From Lepeophtheirus salmonis (lineage: Eukaryota; Arthropoda; Copepoda; Siphonostomatoida; Caligidae), in assembly GCF_016086655.4 (NCBI RefSeq), contig NC_052132.2, positions 13,332,805 to 13,396,804 of the forward strand: a stretch of DNA of 64,000 nt, given 5' to 3'. Shown one piece after another: positions 1 to 10,417 of the stretch. The translations under genes and the position numbers were made by a program. Position 1 is the first letter of the stretch, and each line of letters begins with the position of its first letter. Under the pieces are notes generated by a model, which was given only the letters and a program-made list of their open reading frames with translations, ran no database searches and was not told where the DNA came from.

Positions 1-345
1 CTCCAATCAATAGGACCAAACATCTTCAAGGGATCAAGATACTGTTTGTCTTGACTCGGACGGGAAGGTAATGTATCCTTAATGGTTCCCTAAAGGGACT
101 CAAAGTAGGACAAAAGGGGTACATGAAATTTTTGCATACGGTCGTGAAGCCTTGAGTTGATGACAATGGCAAGAATGTCAAAAATGGAGCAAGACGGGGC
201 ACCTAGTCGTACTGCTAAGAAATCACTGGAGTTATATGGGGCCAATTGGCTATTCCAAGCACTCCTGTAAGCAGGACCGGGCACGCACAAACATGAATTC
301 AAATACGCGTGCAACATGGGTCTATTGAAAAAAAAAAAAAAACAA
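1..345 (+). pseudogene. mariner-like transposase fragment (catalytic middle region)
   Basis: Translation of about 118-272 reads GYMKFLHTVVKP, then after a frameshift MEQDGAPSRTAKKSLELYG (from 184). The Q-D-G-A-P-S-x-T-A-K-K block is the second catalytic aspartate region of Tc1/mariner DDE transposases, and the preceding VVKP stretch is its usual upstream neighbour. The helix-turn-helix N-terminus would lie off the left edge and the SPDLNP/third-acid region is missing. An A15 run sits at 329-343. The minus-strand open frame over 90-350 is a shadow. The superfamily is clear; the lineage is not assigned. Confidence 0.6.
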
Positions 346-391
346 TGCAATGTATTTGGGAAGATAATAAGTAATAACTATTGGTTACTTT

Positions 392-835
392 GTGGACGCC
401 ATCTTTATTATGTTTTGTAATTCCAATCATGCCACTAAGGGTTGTGCTCTAGGGTGTAGAACGGGTTATGACAAAAAGCCACAACAGTCTTGTGTTACGA
501 TCCATCTGTGGCCAAACAAAGAGAGAAACCCCGGACTTGATACCGCCTGGTTGAGATCCCTTCCAAGAGAAGCAGATCTGAAGAAGAACAGATTATGTAG
601 GTACAATCTAAAAGTACAAAGCTGTGTTCCCTGCATTTCAACGACTCTGATTTCATCTGTGAGTCTAAAAAAAGTTATACCCTTGGCAAGGGTCTAGGAA
701 GAGGTAAGACAGCTACTCACTTTTGATGCATATGATAATAACTGTCCTTTTTTTACAGGTACCTCAAACCAGAAGTAGTACCATCCCTATGGCTAAACTG
801 CCCCAACTACCTCTCAACTCCTAAAGCGTTATGAA
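392..835 (+). pseudogene. THAP domain (C2CH zinc finger), frameshifted, with intron
   Basis: DNA-binding THAP module. The first frame gives KGCALGCRTGY (C-x3-C, first zinc ligands), then VTIHLWPNKE and AWLRSLPRE, the usual position of the conserved THAP tryptophan. A frameshift follows; 619-639 in the next frame reads KLCSLHF, matching the second C-x2-H zinc pair of THAP domains. A GT-AG intron fits 704-758 (GAG/GTAAG ... TTTTTTTACAG). After it, 760-792 reads YLKPEVVPSLW, the classic L-K-P-x-x-V-P-S block ending THAP domains. The three blocks lie in three different frames, so this is a pseudogene. Confidence 0.7.
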
Positions 836-1104
836 GGACAACTCAATCTGCAACCACGCCACCTAGGGATCAACAGTTCAATGACCTACTTTCTCAACTC
901 CTCAGAGATTGAAACTACACAAGCTTTTAAGCTCTCTTTCATTCGTGAGCGAATGGCTCTCCTCTTCACCAAACCAACAGCTAGAAAATATTCAAAGCCC
1001 AAACTTGGCCTCTCTTTCTTGAGATAATTTGTCGACCTTCTCATCAAGGGGCAAAAAATAAAGCGCCTAGCCTCACAGCAGAAACCTTCTTAGGAACAAA
1101 GCAG

Positions 1105-1332
1105 ATGTGCCTTTCCGCAGCAGATCTGGCAGAGTATCTTCTCCTGGATGAAGACTTCTTCTATGTACTCCTTGGCATGTTCCAGTCTGATCCCATTGAA
1201 AGAAGGTTCGGCTGGTACAGACAACTATGTAGAGGTATCTACTACATCAGCCTGAGACAGATCCTGGAAGCAGAGAAAAAGATTTGTATTCTGAGTCTTG
1301 TTAAATTCTCAGGTAAATACGGTATTTGTTAA
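1105..1332 (+). pseudogene. P/THAP9-type transposase, C-terminal exon
   Basis: Reads ADLAEYLLLDEDFFYVLLG, then FQSDPIERRFGWYRQL and YYISLRQILEAEKKI. The D-P-I-E-R-x-F-G-x-x-R-Q signature is the conserved C-terminal block of P-element/THAP9 transposases. The exon probably ends at 1312: TCAG is followed by GTAAAT, and joining to 1430 (after ...CTACTTCAG) restores the frame (split codon G/AA = Glu) to give S-E-I-K-A-L-L-D-E-D. The residues after 1312 (KYGIC) are therefore intron read-through. Upstream DNA 840-1100 carries more decayed coding sequence (for example KLSFIRERMALLFTKP) in broken frames. Confidence 0.6.
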
Positions 1333-1416
1333 TAGTAAGCTTCTTTATTTAGGTATTACTTATTTTTACAATATAATAATATAATTACAATATTTTACTC
1401 TTTTAAATTTTCGTGT

Positions 1417-2072
1417 ATGACTACTTCAGAAATTAAAGCTCTGCTGGATGAAGACCTGGTAAAAGCTCATCTCATTTTGACTAACAGGCAACCAGATGAC
1501 CTCCAGGAAGTAGCTTCCATAGGAGAAAGTAATACTCTCTACTTTGATGCTGGGTATATTGGTTTTTCTTTGAAGAAGAAGATCAGTCGTACATCATACC
1601 AAGATTTAATGGTCATCAGAGACCAACCTCCGGACTCAATAGCCTGTGATAACCCAACCAATCAGCATGTAAACCTGAAAGAGTTCATCGACATAATGAA
1701 CAGAGGGGGGAGGGGCTGTCGACTCCATCCGACCTTCTCCATCTCTCCTGTCTTTATGCTCCCCCATATTCTCTTACATTCACAGCTACTCCTGAAGAGA
1801 AAGACAGTTTACTTGTCACCCCAAATCCTAGAGCTTCATTTGTTCCCACATTCATTGACAAGATGCAGGACAGTTTAAACTCTGCCATTATCGCCGTTGT
1901 GGAAGTAAAGTTCGGGACACTCCTGGTCAGCTTTTCTTCAAAGAATTTCATTCGCTTTGTTTAATGTTAAGGGTAAAAATTTAAGAGCTAAACTGAATGA
2001 TGACATCCGATTTATAACAAAAAAAGAGAATGGCAGCTAAGAATTCAGAAGCTAAAAAATAAAAGAAGCTAA
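1417..2072 (+). pseudogene. P/THAP9-type transposase, last exon
   Basis: Probably starts at 1430 after the acceptor CTTCAG. Reads EIKALLDEDLVKAH, LYFDAGYIGFSL (the A-G-Y-I-x-F-S-L block typical of P-like C-termini) and FIDIMNRGG up to about 1717. At least two frameshifts follow. The far C-terminus is recovered in another frame: AFLQRISFALFNVKGKNLR then AKLNDDIRFITKKREWQLRI, ending at a TAA at 2070-2072. The basic, coiled tail and its position immediately after the transposase core support one gene rather than two. Confidence 0.6.
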
Positions 2073-3355
2073 ATTTCAATCAAAATCTTCTGACTTGTAG
2101 ACTTGGACAAACTTTGTACTTTTTGATAGTGCCTTTTCTTTTTTATATATTTTTAATGTTTATTTTGATTAAAGTACTAATACAATATCACTTCTACTAG
2201 AAATACCTATATAGCCTCATTTTTATTATTTTGATGGTTTTTCCTAGCAAAATACTTTTAAAAACTCTTTATTTGTAGGAAAACACTTTAAGAGAGACAT
2301 TCCATATAGAATAAACAAAGAGCCATATTGGGAACGCGTGAGTGCAGTGTCCTGTCCTCCTTACAGGAGTTCTTGGCTATTATAATAACCAAACTGTCCC
2401 CCCCACCGATGAGAGACTGTGCTATCCTTCTCCTAAATTTAGATTACCTCTTGGCTTCAGCAGTGGACGACCATGTCCGATGCCTCCTTAAAGAAGTGTG
2501 CAACACGGCCAGTTTGGAGGCCATATTAAAAAAGGGAATTACTTTGAAAAATAGAAGGCATATCAACGAAGAAGTCTGTCTTGAAGCCTAAATGTTGCGC
2601 TCCTTTTTATTCTTCCTAAAGTTTACTTTATTTGTTGGTTAACAACAAGTCCAAAATTTTACCTTGCACACCGCACATACCTATCAAAATCCATACATAC
2701 AGACGTTGTTTAACAATGATGCAAATTAAAATCATGCTATATGTTTGAATATGCAATTTACATAAAGAAGAGAGCACACGTTTATTACATAGAACCACTC
2801 ATAATTTCACAATCTCTCCTCAAGGATAAGCTCAATTAAATCTCTCTTTCTGTTATTATTCTATTTTAACTCCCTTCAATGCATTTAAAATGCTATGGTC
2901 ATATCATTACTTTTTTGGGGTTGGAATCCTAATGAAACAAGCCTATGTATTGCATTGAGCTACAAATAATTTCATTAAAAGATAAATTAATATAACGAGT
3001 GATTTGATAATGGCATTCAATGTGATCATTATGCTTCCTTTAGTTATGTATGCAGAGGAGAGGTGTTTTAACTTTGTTTCATTGAAAGATTCAGATTGAC
3101 TCCTTTGCTTGTCTCGAAAGATGATATTGTTCCTCTTTCATCCAACCTTAAGTCCAGTCTACTCATAAATCTGTTAGTTATTTTTCGACATGACTGTGAT
3201 CAGGGGGTTGTGTAAAGGGAGATAGCAAAATCCTCAGTTCAACGGAATTATGTTTCAAATATTGGATATAGTGAGGGGATTTCTTTACTGGGGGTATTTT
3301 AATGACGCTCAGTCACATTTTGGGGATTGCAATCATTTGAGGACAATTTCTTGCG
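2073..3355. other. AT-rich DNA without recognised gene
   Basis: An 87-codon open frame at 2328-2591 (+) is locally less AT-rich but has no domain I recognise and no repeat partner in the window. A TTTGTAG upstream at about 2273-2279 could be a splice acceptor. Otherwise nothing seen. Confidence 0.3.
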
Positions 3356-3359
3356 TATT

Positions 3360-3885
3360 CTGGGATTGTAGGACTCTGGAAAGGCGTTATAAAGAAAATG
3401 AAGATGGCAAATAAAAGCAAGTCACATCTATCTGGCATCTCTTGACGGTTAATCACCAAAGTTTCGTCCATTTTGGACGTACAGTTACTTTGTAACAGTC
3501 GTTCGAGTGATTTGATGTGAATTTTTATTTGCTGAAAATGGAAAAAATCGATTATCCAGCTGTCATTAGACATTTGTTTTTGAAGATATAATCTTTAAAT
3601 AGATTCAAACAATAGCAGACATATAAAGGCTTGTTGTGTTAAAGTTTGAGGCGTCTAAGTCAATCTAACTCGGATTAATTGAGCCCTAATAAAAAAGGTT
3701 TCGTGAACAATAATTTTCCAGAGAAAAACGTCGAGTACTATTTGGATGGAGTACAGAGATGGGAAACTTGCTGGGAGAATTGTGTAGAGTGACAAGGATA
3801 CCATGTTGAAAAAAAAAAATGTAATGAAAAAGTGTCTTGTGTCTTTGTTAGGTAGGAAACTTTTCAGACTATTCTCGTATCTCTG
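3360..3885 (+). pseudogene. mariner element (MEKI lineage), internally deleted
   Basis: The 5' leader (3390-3536) matches the leader of the second copy at 19314-19655. The transposase start at 3537 reads MEKIDYPAVIRHLFLKI and then a stop. After a large deletion the C-terminus resumes at about 3700: FVNNNFPEKNVEYYLDGVQR then WETCWENCVE, equal to the family's Y-x-D-G-x-Q-R-W block before the end of the protein. The right inverted repeat is GGAAACTTTTCAGACTATTC (about 3856-3875); the left one near 3368 is heavily decayed. HTH and catalytic domains are missing. The reverse-strand open frame 3313-3573 is only the antisense of the leader. Confidence 0.6.
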
Positions 3886-4700
3886 TTATACGCTTAAACA
3901 ACGTTTATCCTTCACCAAGACCAGCTTAAGTAGCTCTCAACGAGTTCTGATTAACTCAAATACAGCCAATCTCTTAATTATTTTCTTATGTTTTCGAGGA
4001 TATTGTTTTTATTCTCAAATATTTTTATAATTATGTGGATATTTTGTTATTGTTATTCATGTTGTTATTTATGGATTTCTTAGTTATTCTTTGGATAAAA
4101 TGTTGGATAATTTCCTCATTAGTTGATATGCCTATATTAATTACATTATAAAAGAAGAGGGGAAAGAAAATAATATTTACAATACCCAAACTCAACTTCT
4201 ATTTTTTTTCATATTTTGGATTTCCTTATTAATTTTTATGTCATGTTCTCTTCTTAAGGGGGTTTAACCTATTATTAAAATTAAATCAACTTTTATGTTT
4301 TGAATGTTATTTTTAGAAGAATAAATGGCTAGATATTAAAACGAAAAAAGTTTCATCTAAATTATCAAAAAAGGCCGACACATCCTCCTCCAAAGAAATA
4401 TTCATTTCACAGTCCTGCCCTCCCCCCAAATACGCCCCTGATGACGTCAATTCGATATAATTTGGGCCCACAACTTGCAAACATATCCCGGTGTCGGTAA
4501 TTGGGGGCCTGATTTTTGTTATTGTGGGGACTACTGGAGTACCTATGTCTCACTATTAAGCGACAAATGAAAACTACTTTTGAAAATACTGTTCGGAGCC
4601 CTGGTTCACCAGGTGCTTCGATTAAGACCCTACTCTTTCGTGTACAACGTGTACATGGTCGTTGTGGTATATCTGGACCATCTTTAACTGCATCCTGATC
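3886..4700. other. no gene recognised
   Basis: Very AT-rich. The short frames here have no family features. The final ~80 bases (4620-4700) probably belong to the 3' flank of the minus-strand mariner that follows. Confidence 0.3.
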
Positions 4701-4756
4701 AATAAAGGATGCAAAGAAATTTTATTTACAAGTTCTAATATTAAAAAAGAAAAAAA

Positions 4757-5575
4757 ATCAATATGTCCACCATCTTTGTTTATGATGAGCTTGATACAAG
4801 GCATAAAGGATTTGCAGACCTTTAACACGTCCATGGGGGATACTTTTTAACAGTAGTTAATGATGGAGACCTTCAAGGAGTCGATGTGGCTGTGTGAATT
4901 GGTAGAGACTCTCTAACTCTCGCTAAAAAAGTAATCTATGGGATCCATATCAGGGAATTTAGAGGACCATTTCTGGGTGTCCCAAAATGACACCTTCTCT
5001 TCTTTCAAAGAAAATATGGGTATGTCACTGCTGTTGCTCCAAATGACTCCAAGGACCATAATACTGCCTGAAAACTTGGATTTAAAGACGTGGGGACATT
5101 ATCTCTCTCTGTGACAAACATCTTTCGTTTTGGATGTTGTTGGATCTGTCGATAATCCATTGTTTCTCATCCAAATAAAATATGATTCAGTTACCATGGA
5201 CTTCAAATCGTTCAGAATTTTCTTCCCTGGCCTACCTTCATTGTGTCTGTAATAATATTCCTTTTGTAGAGGCTTGACTTCATCTTCAGGTCAGTGTTTA
5301 TGGTCCTGCAGACTGCTGCACAGCTTAATTGGCGCTTTTTGGCAAAAACGTTAATTGGAGTGCCAAGAGATGACTTCAAGGCCTATGAGGAAATATGAGT
5401 GGGTTTTTAATACTGCAAGACTTGTAGGATTTTCTCTTATATGCCCCTTCTACTTCCAGCGGTTGGAGACGTTGTAGACTTTGATCTTTGAATACCCGAG
5501 ATTCTTCTTGAAATACGTTGGGCCCTGTGGCGTGCAAGCCAATTAGATGATGTTGTTCCTTCGGATCTCCTCCAT
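4757..5575 (-). pseudogene. Tc1/mariner transposase, decayed, nearly full span
   Basis: Minus strand from ATG at 5575 (MEEIRRNNII). HTH-like region KVYNVSNRWK; central IRENPTSLAVLK; then a first-catalytic-block relic FIWMRNNGLS and SGSIMVLGVIWSN (the family's M-V-x-G-V-x-W-S-N strand), and FPDMDPIDYFFS, a degraded S-P-D-x-N-P-x-D-Y block. The C-terminal SFMPCIKLIINKDGGHID ends near 4757, typical of mariner C-termini (x-G-G-x-I-D). Many stops and frameshifts; the second-aspartate segment is mostly deleted. Length is about 270 codons against roughly 330-350 usual. Confidence 0.6.
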
Positions 5576-5794
5576 TGTAAATACTTTTTTGAAGGTACTA
5601 GGAAAACTGCCCTGGGGAAAATTGCCCTGGAGGAAAATTCATGAATAAAAAAACGTTATAAATTCGCTGAATATTATTTCTGACAAATATCTAAACATAT
5701 TTCTTTGTTCCATCGCACAATGGGAAGAGTACCTTCAAGTGTGAGTGTTATTATTGCAATACAATTTCCTTGCAAAAAAAAAAAAAAAAACGAG

Positions 5795-5945
5795 CTTCAA
5801 AAGTGAGGACATTTTGTGCCCAAGATATTCGTCTCTTTTATGCCTTTGTAGGCCGATGCACTGTCTTGTTGGAAGGCGTAAAAAAGTAGAACCGTAGACT
5901 CTGTCCCTAATTCTATGTAAGCCTTGCTTCAAAATCCTATAGACA
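5795..5945 (-). pseudogene. mariner transposase fragment inside foldback element
   Basis: The minus strand reads YAFQQDSASAYKGIKETNIL then GTKCPHF and a stop. Q-Q-D-S-A is the second catalytic aspartate block of mariner-like transposases. The x-T-K-C-P-H-F tail is shared with the separate fragment at 37485-37800 (QQDSALSHNAKK ... TKCPHF), so the two are probably one lineage. Only ~50 codons survive. Confidence 0.55.
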
Positions 5946-6354
5946 AGTAAAATATACACCTAATGCTAAAGTCACCAGTAGTGTTAAATATGATTTTTTG
6001 TTGATACCTTAAGATAAGTTAATTGAATAATAGTAATTAATGCCGGTTGGAAAATTGAAACTTACACACTTGTATCATATTGATTTGAGAGGTTCTGTAC
6101 ACATACATTTGGGCCATCCTATTATTTATTTAAATAAATTTTGGCTGACATATATAAATACTTCTATAAAAGTTACTAGAAAAAATACCTTGGGGCAAAT
6201 TGCAAGTGGAAGATTGCCATGGAGGAAATTAGCTTAATATTATTTATTACCAATAACTTACATATTCCATCCCCCAAGGGAGTACCTTCATATGTGAGTA
6301 ATATAAGTGGGGAATAAATATCTTAGGGCCTCTTAAAATATGGTTGAATACTCT

Positions 6355-6690
6355 ACGCCCTCGGATTGGCCAGTGTCCAGAGTTAGTGTGTGTTTATTAA
6401 AAACACTGCCAATTAATCCAATACCTTCAAGGATCCCCTCTAAATCAACAAACTAGTTCAAAGCCCTCGAGTTAGCCTGGGTCTCAGGGGTAGTGTGGGA
6501 TAGTTAAAAACCACCCCCAAAGCATCACCTATATCCAAGGAACCCCTTTAATATCAAAAAAATAGTTCCAAGACCTTAGGTTGCGTGGGGTACTTGAGGG
6601 TACTCCCGGATCCTTAAAAACCAACACCAATGCATCACACACATCCAAGGAACCCCTCTAATTACCTCTGAGACAAACCGAAGGTGGAGG
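6355..6690 (+). repeat. three ~105 bp tandem repeats in foldback core
   Basis: Three degenerate units. Each has a GCCCTCGRRTTRGC-like or GACCTTAGG start, a TTAAAAACCAMC-type middle, and CCAAGGAACCCCTYTAAT (CTTCAAGGATCCCCTCTAAAT in the first unit) near its end. Units start at about 6357, 6464 and 6571. More GC-rich than the surroundings. Confidence 0.6.
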
Positions 6691-7357
6691 ATATTCAACC
6701 ATATTTTAAGGGGCCCTAAGCTATTTATCCCCCCTCCCTACTATCTTCTAGATCCATTTCTTAGAATATTGGGTTGAATTAAAAAAAAACTGCGCAAGGA
6801 AGTTGTAGTGCAATAATATTACTCAGATTTGAAGACAAATATGCTTAGATATTTGTCAGAAATAATATTAAGCGAATTTATAATGTGTTATTATTCATAA
6901 TGAAGTTTGAACAAAATACGGGGGGATTTTCTCCCAGACTATTTTCGTAACTGGCAATTTTCCTCCTGGGAAATCTTCCACTGGAAATTTTCCCCAGTAC
7001 GAGTATTATACCATATAGGAATTTCATTTATGAAAGTATATGTAATTCATTTTGAAAATTGTGGAGAAAAAATATGACAATGAAGGTCTGAGAGTACTTA
7101 AGAGATAAATAGCAGTTGTTATGATTGACAATGCAGGATACTTACTACCAATAGTTAACAATCCATCAAAAATATATCTGATAAGGGGGATACTTTATTA
7201 AATGTCAGGCATGTTAAAGTTACAAGAAAAATACCGACGATGTTGCTGTAAGTATTTAATTAAGTGCCGAAACAAATTATTTATGTAATGTAGGGAAAAA
7301 AATATAATACTTTTACTGTAATTTTTGATGAAATGATTTGAATTGTGACTTCTTTAT

Positions 7358-8028
7358 TAGGACGGTTTGTTTTTCAACTTTTTCAAACTTTGATTACGGC
7401 ACGTTCAAAGAAGTTATGAACTGCTCAGAAAATAAACCAAGCAAAATATCCTTTTCCTACAATGTCATCGTTAGGGAGCACATCCTGTTCAAAGTTTGAA
7501 AGTAGACACAAGTTATTTATTTCATCAATAAAGCTTAAATCACGATATAATTTGTTAGTATTTGTTAATTAACTATGATAGACATTATTTGAACCTATAA
7601 AAAAAATTAATATTTTTTTTTTCAAAAATAACACAAAAAGAGTGAATTAATATTCTTTTTTTATATTTCTACACTGAAAATGTAAAGAAAGATGCGCGTT
7701 ATACACGGTTCATCCAATTCTCCTAAATTTTTTTCACTTTTTTCTTATCAATAGTACAATTTTCGAAAATAATTTTTGAACACTTTTTATAGATTAATGC
7801 AATGTCTACCAAAATGTTTTATTTCCAAAATAACTAAAACCGTCGTCTTAGGATCACTAAGAAAAGAAAAGACCAAGTGAAGATTTTTTGTCCTTTTTTC
7901 ATTAGCTGATCGAGATGTGTGACCTAAAGATGACCTCGAAGGACAATGCAACTTTTATACCAATTCACAACTTTTCTTCATAAGCCATAACCGAAATTCG
8001 AAAAAAGTTTAAAAACAAGCCACCCTAG
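7358..8028. mobile_element. long-TIR non-autonomous element (mariner-like MITE)
   Basis: The left end (TAGGACGGTTTGTTTTTCAA...) is complementary to the right end (...TTAAAAACAAGCCACCCTAG). Similarity extends about 70 bp inward, through the TTTCAAACTTTGATTACGG versus CCGAAATTCGAAAAAAG blocks to GTTATGAACTG versus CAATTCACAAC. Both ends abut TA. The interior is AT-rich with no open frame of note. Confidence 0.55.
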
Positions 8029-8224
8029 TGTACATTATTAGATGTATGTAAATATTTGCTAGATAGTATTAGCAAAATCCGAAGTTAATTGATTTTTTTG
8101 TAATTTCCTAATAATATACAGGTGAGTAGTGTGTATATGTATATTATGTTACGAGTAGTATTAGGACCAGCCCTTAAGAACATTGGTTCTTCGGACTGTC
8201 CATACTCACGGCGGGAGCTGGCGA

Positions 8225-8345
8225 ATACCAAAATACCCTTTATAATTTATTGTCAACTCTCAATTCTCTCTCCTCCCTTGATACGGCATGGCTATTTCAT
8301 AATTTAAACCCGCAATAAATAAACAAAGTAATAACTGTAAAGTTG
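8225..8345 (+). repeat. arm of the 52-kb-type MITE
   Basis: GGCTATTTCATAATTTAA followed by AATAAATAAACAAAGTAATAA matches, with gaps, the arms of the inverted-repeat element at 51968-52249 and a copy near 58370-58470. Only one arm recognised here. Confidence 0.45.
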
Positions 8346-9580
8346 ATAATATTGTAGAGAAAAACGCATGCAAGGAAAAGGGGGGAAACATTTGGTATCA
8401 TTATTTAAAATACTGATGTGATTATCATCTGCCTGCTTTATTATGCTTTTGAGGGTATAACGAAAGTATTTATTAGCAAAATGTTTAATGAAGATATACT
8501 ACGTATAATTGACTTAGACATTTTTTATCCGTTACTGTAGATTTGAAAACGTCATACTCCATGAAATTGTAATTCATTATGAACCCTATTCTCAGAATAA
8601 TAGCTAATGAAACGACAAAGTAGAGTATTTCGAAATATATTTGAAGCTCCAGGATTAAAAAAGAAGGCTTTAATTAAATATAATCTACATACTAAAAAAT
8701 ATACCATCATACATTTATGTTAAATATACAAAATTAAACAATTGGAATCATATAACTAATAACAATAAAATATATACAGAATATAGAAATAATAGATTGA
8801 TCCAAATAATATTTTCTTGTTCTGACATCGGAATCCAATTAAATATGTCATAACTTTAAGTTGCAAAACACAAGCGAGACGTGGTGTTTAATCAAAAAGA
8901 TAATCACACTTCTTCTTCATGTGGAAGTTGCTATATACAATTGTGCACAGGATAGATATACCCATGAGATCTAACTAATTATTCATAATAAAGTAAATGT
9001 CAAAATCATGAAATTAGAGAATAAATATACTAATAAAAAAAATGTTAGAAATAAATCCATCTTAAAGATTTAGGGCAAAAGCTAATTATGTAGTAATATC
9101 CGTCGATATTCCTCCTTATTAAGAGCCTCAAAAAAGATTTCCCCCCCGTTATTTATGCTTATATAACAACATACTATTATCATGAAGGATATACACAATT
9201 GCTAATTATAATGCTACACCCAATGTAACTACCCCCGTTGTTGTGACCATTTAAGTAGTTGTTTTTGCCTTTTATGAGTTTTTTGGAAACCATTTCTTGG
9301 GGCCTATCAACCATAGCTAAGCCTTAAGTGATAAAAAAGTAATATTTATTGACTATGTAATATTGGAAAACCTAATGATCATACCCAAGTCTTTAAGCGA
9401 AGAAACTAGTCTCAGACAAACTAGTTGCGAACCATCCAAAGCTACTACCCCCGTTGTTGTGACCATTTAAGCAGTTGTTTTTGCCCTTTAATGAGTTGTG
9501 TATCATAATTCTTGATATGTTTAGCTAAAATAGAATCATATTTTATGGTTAGATTTAAAAAAAAAATTGAATACTTACTG
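8346..9580. other. no gene; contains a 53 bp direct repeat
   Basis: AT-rich. The only structure I see is the direct repeat at 9229-9280 and 9445-9498. Confidence 0.35.
9229..9498 (+). repeat. direct repeat pair, 216 bp apart
   Basis: CTACCCCCGTTGTTGTGACC followed by ATTTAAG(T/C)AGTTGTTTTTGC and TTTATGAGTT/TTTAATGAGTT occurs at 9229-9280 and again at 9445-9498, nearly identical over ~53 bp. Could be ends of an inserted element or a local duplication. Confidence 0.6.
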
Positions 9581-9589
9581 TTAGATAGT

Positions 9590-10086
9590 ACAAAATTCGG
9601 AGTTCCATTTCGAAATTAGTAAATATTTCATACTTTTTACTGATAACTTGATCGTCATTTGGTGTGGATGACTCAAAACATTTTTATATGTATTTCTATA
9701 AATGACATCAGTACCAATATACTCCATTAATTTAATGATGGTTCCTCGAGAAGGGATAGGGTTACCCGTGTATTTCTCCATAAATTTTTTGAACGTAGAT
9801 GATTAGCAATGGATAAGGATATATACATGCAATAAGCATCTTTGTGAGATCAGAGTTAAAGTCTGACTTGATGTATTCATCATTAACTTGATTTTTTAGA
9901 TGAATATCTATGCTCTTGATATGAGATGAGGATAATGAGTGGCGTGTAATTCTAGACAGGGGACTAAAGGCACATTTATATCGACAAATCCGACAAACCA
10001 TTTGTTTCTCATCCGGTAAGTATTTCCCAAATTCCTAGGCCTCCATTTTCAGAAATCCAGACAGAAGGCGACGTTATTTTAGGCAT
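9590..10086 (-). pseudogene. hAT-type transposase N-terminus (BED-like zinc finger)
   Basis: Minus strand. ATG at 10086 gives MPKITSPSVWISENGG, then a frameshift to YLPDEKQMVCRICRYKCAFS and RHSLSSSHIKSI, a C-x2-C...H-x5-H finger. Next comes NSDLTKMLIACIYPYPL, then after a frameshift near 9781 KKFMEKYTGNPIPSRGTIIK. This order (zinc finger, D-L-x-x-x-x-x-A-C-N-I-P-like segment, F-x-x-F-x-x-K-Y-T-G-x-x-I-P-S) matches the N-terminus of hAT-like proteins often annotated in arthropods as CGG-repeat-binding-protein-like. It ends before the catalytic region. The C-terminal hAT piece at 18478 is on the other strand and need not be its partner. Confidence 0.55.
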
Positions 10087-10415
10087 TTTATTCAGTTCTC
10101 TATCGACTATCAGCATGTAATATTATATTAATATTGAATAGTAAAGGCGGGAATGATAACGTTCTTGATTGATAGAAGAAGATGTATATTATTTAATCAA
10201 TGATACCATGCGTATTTATTTATTTCTCCTCGCACGCTTTTCTATTCTTACCAAAATTATCACCCTTAGTAATAAGTCATTCTTATACTCTGTTTCCTAA
10301 AGGAATTTTCTTTAGGAAAAGAGGAAGAATAAAACTTACCATTTTTTTTAAATGTCCTCAAAATTAGTGAGCTATCCTTCACTGTAAATAAAAATCTAGT
10401 ATTAACATCCTTTAA
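10087..10415. other. no gene recognised
   Basis: Upstream flank of the hAT N-terminal remnant; nothing else seen. Confidence 0.3.
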
Positions 10416-10417
10416 AG

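Larger units (their letters stand above)
392..2072 (+). mobile_element. P-element-like (THAP/THAP9-type) DNA transposon remnant
   Basis: A colinear but decayed transposase of the P-element/THAP9 type: an N-terminal THAP zinc finger (392-835), then a C-terminal transposase portion (1105-1312 and 1430-2072). Two introns are still recognisable. The middle (RNase H-like catalytic and GTP-binding region of P transposases) is largely absent: only about 270 bp separate the THAP part from the C-terminal block, so this is an internal deletion derivative. I did not find terminal inverted repeats, so the outer limits are only those of the coding remnant. Confidence 0.65.
5590..7017. mobile_element. foldback-type element with long inverted arms and triplicated core
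   Basis: The right arm (about 6795-7017), read on the minus strand, matches 5593-5790: both hold GGGGAAAATT, AGGAAAATT, a TTATAAATTCGCT block, ATTATTTCTGACAAATATCT and ATTATTGCA. A second, shorter left arm lies at 6165-6330, directly next to the core. The core boundaries are themselves inverted (CTTAGGGCCTCTTAAAATAT at 6331-6350 and its complement ending near 6718). A truncated relative is at 34940-35200. A mariner fragment (5795-5945) lies between the two left-arm copies. No coding capacity seen in the arms. Confidence 0.6.

Noticed and set aside
2328..2591. 87-codon frame downstream of the P-like element
   Set aside because: Looks somewhat protein-like but no motif, no in-frame connection to the transposase and no repeat partner; not enough to call a gene.
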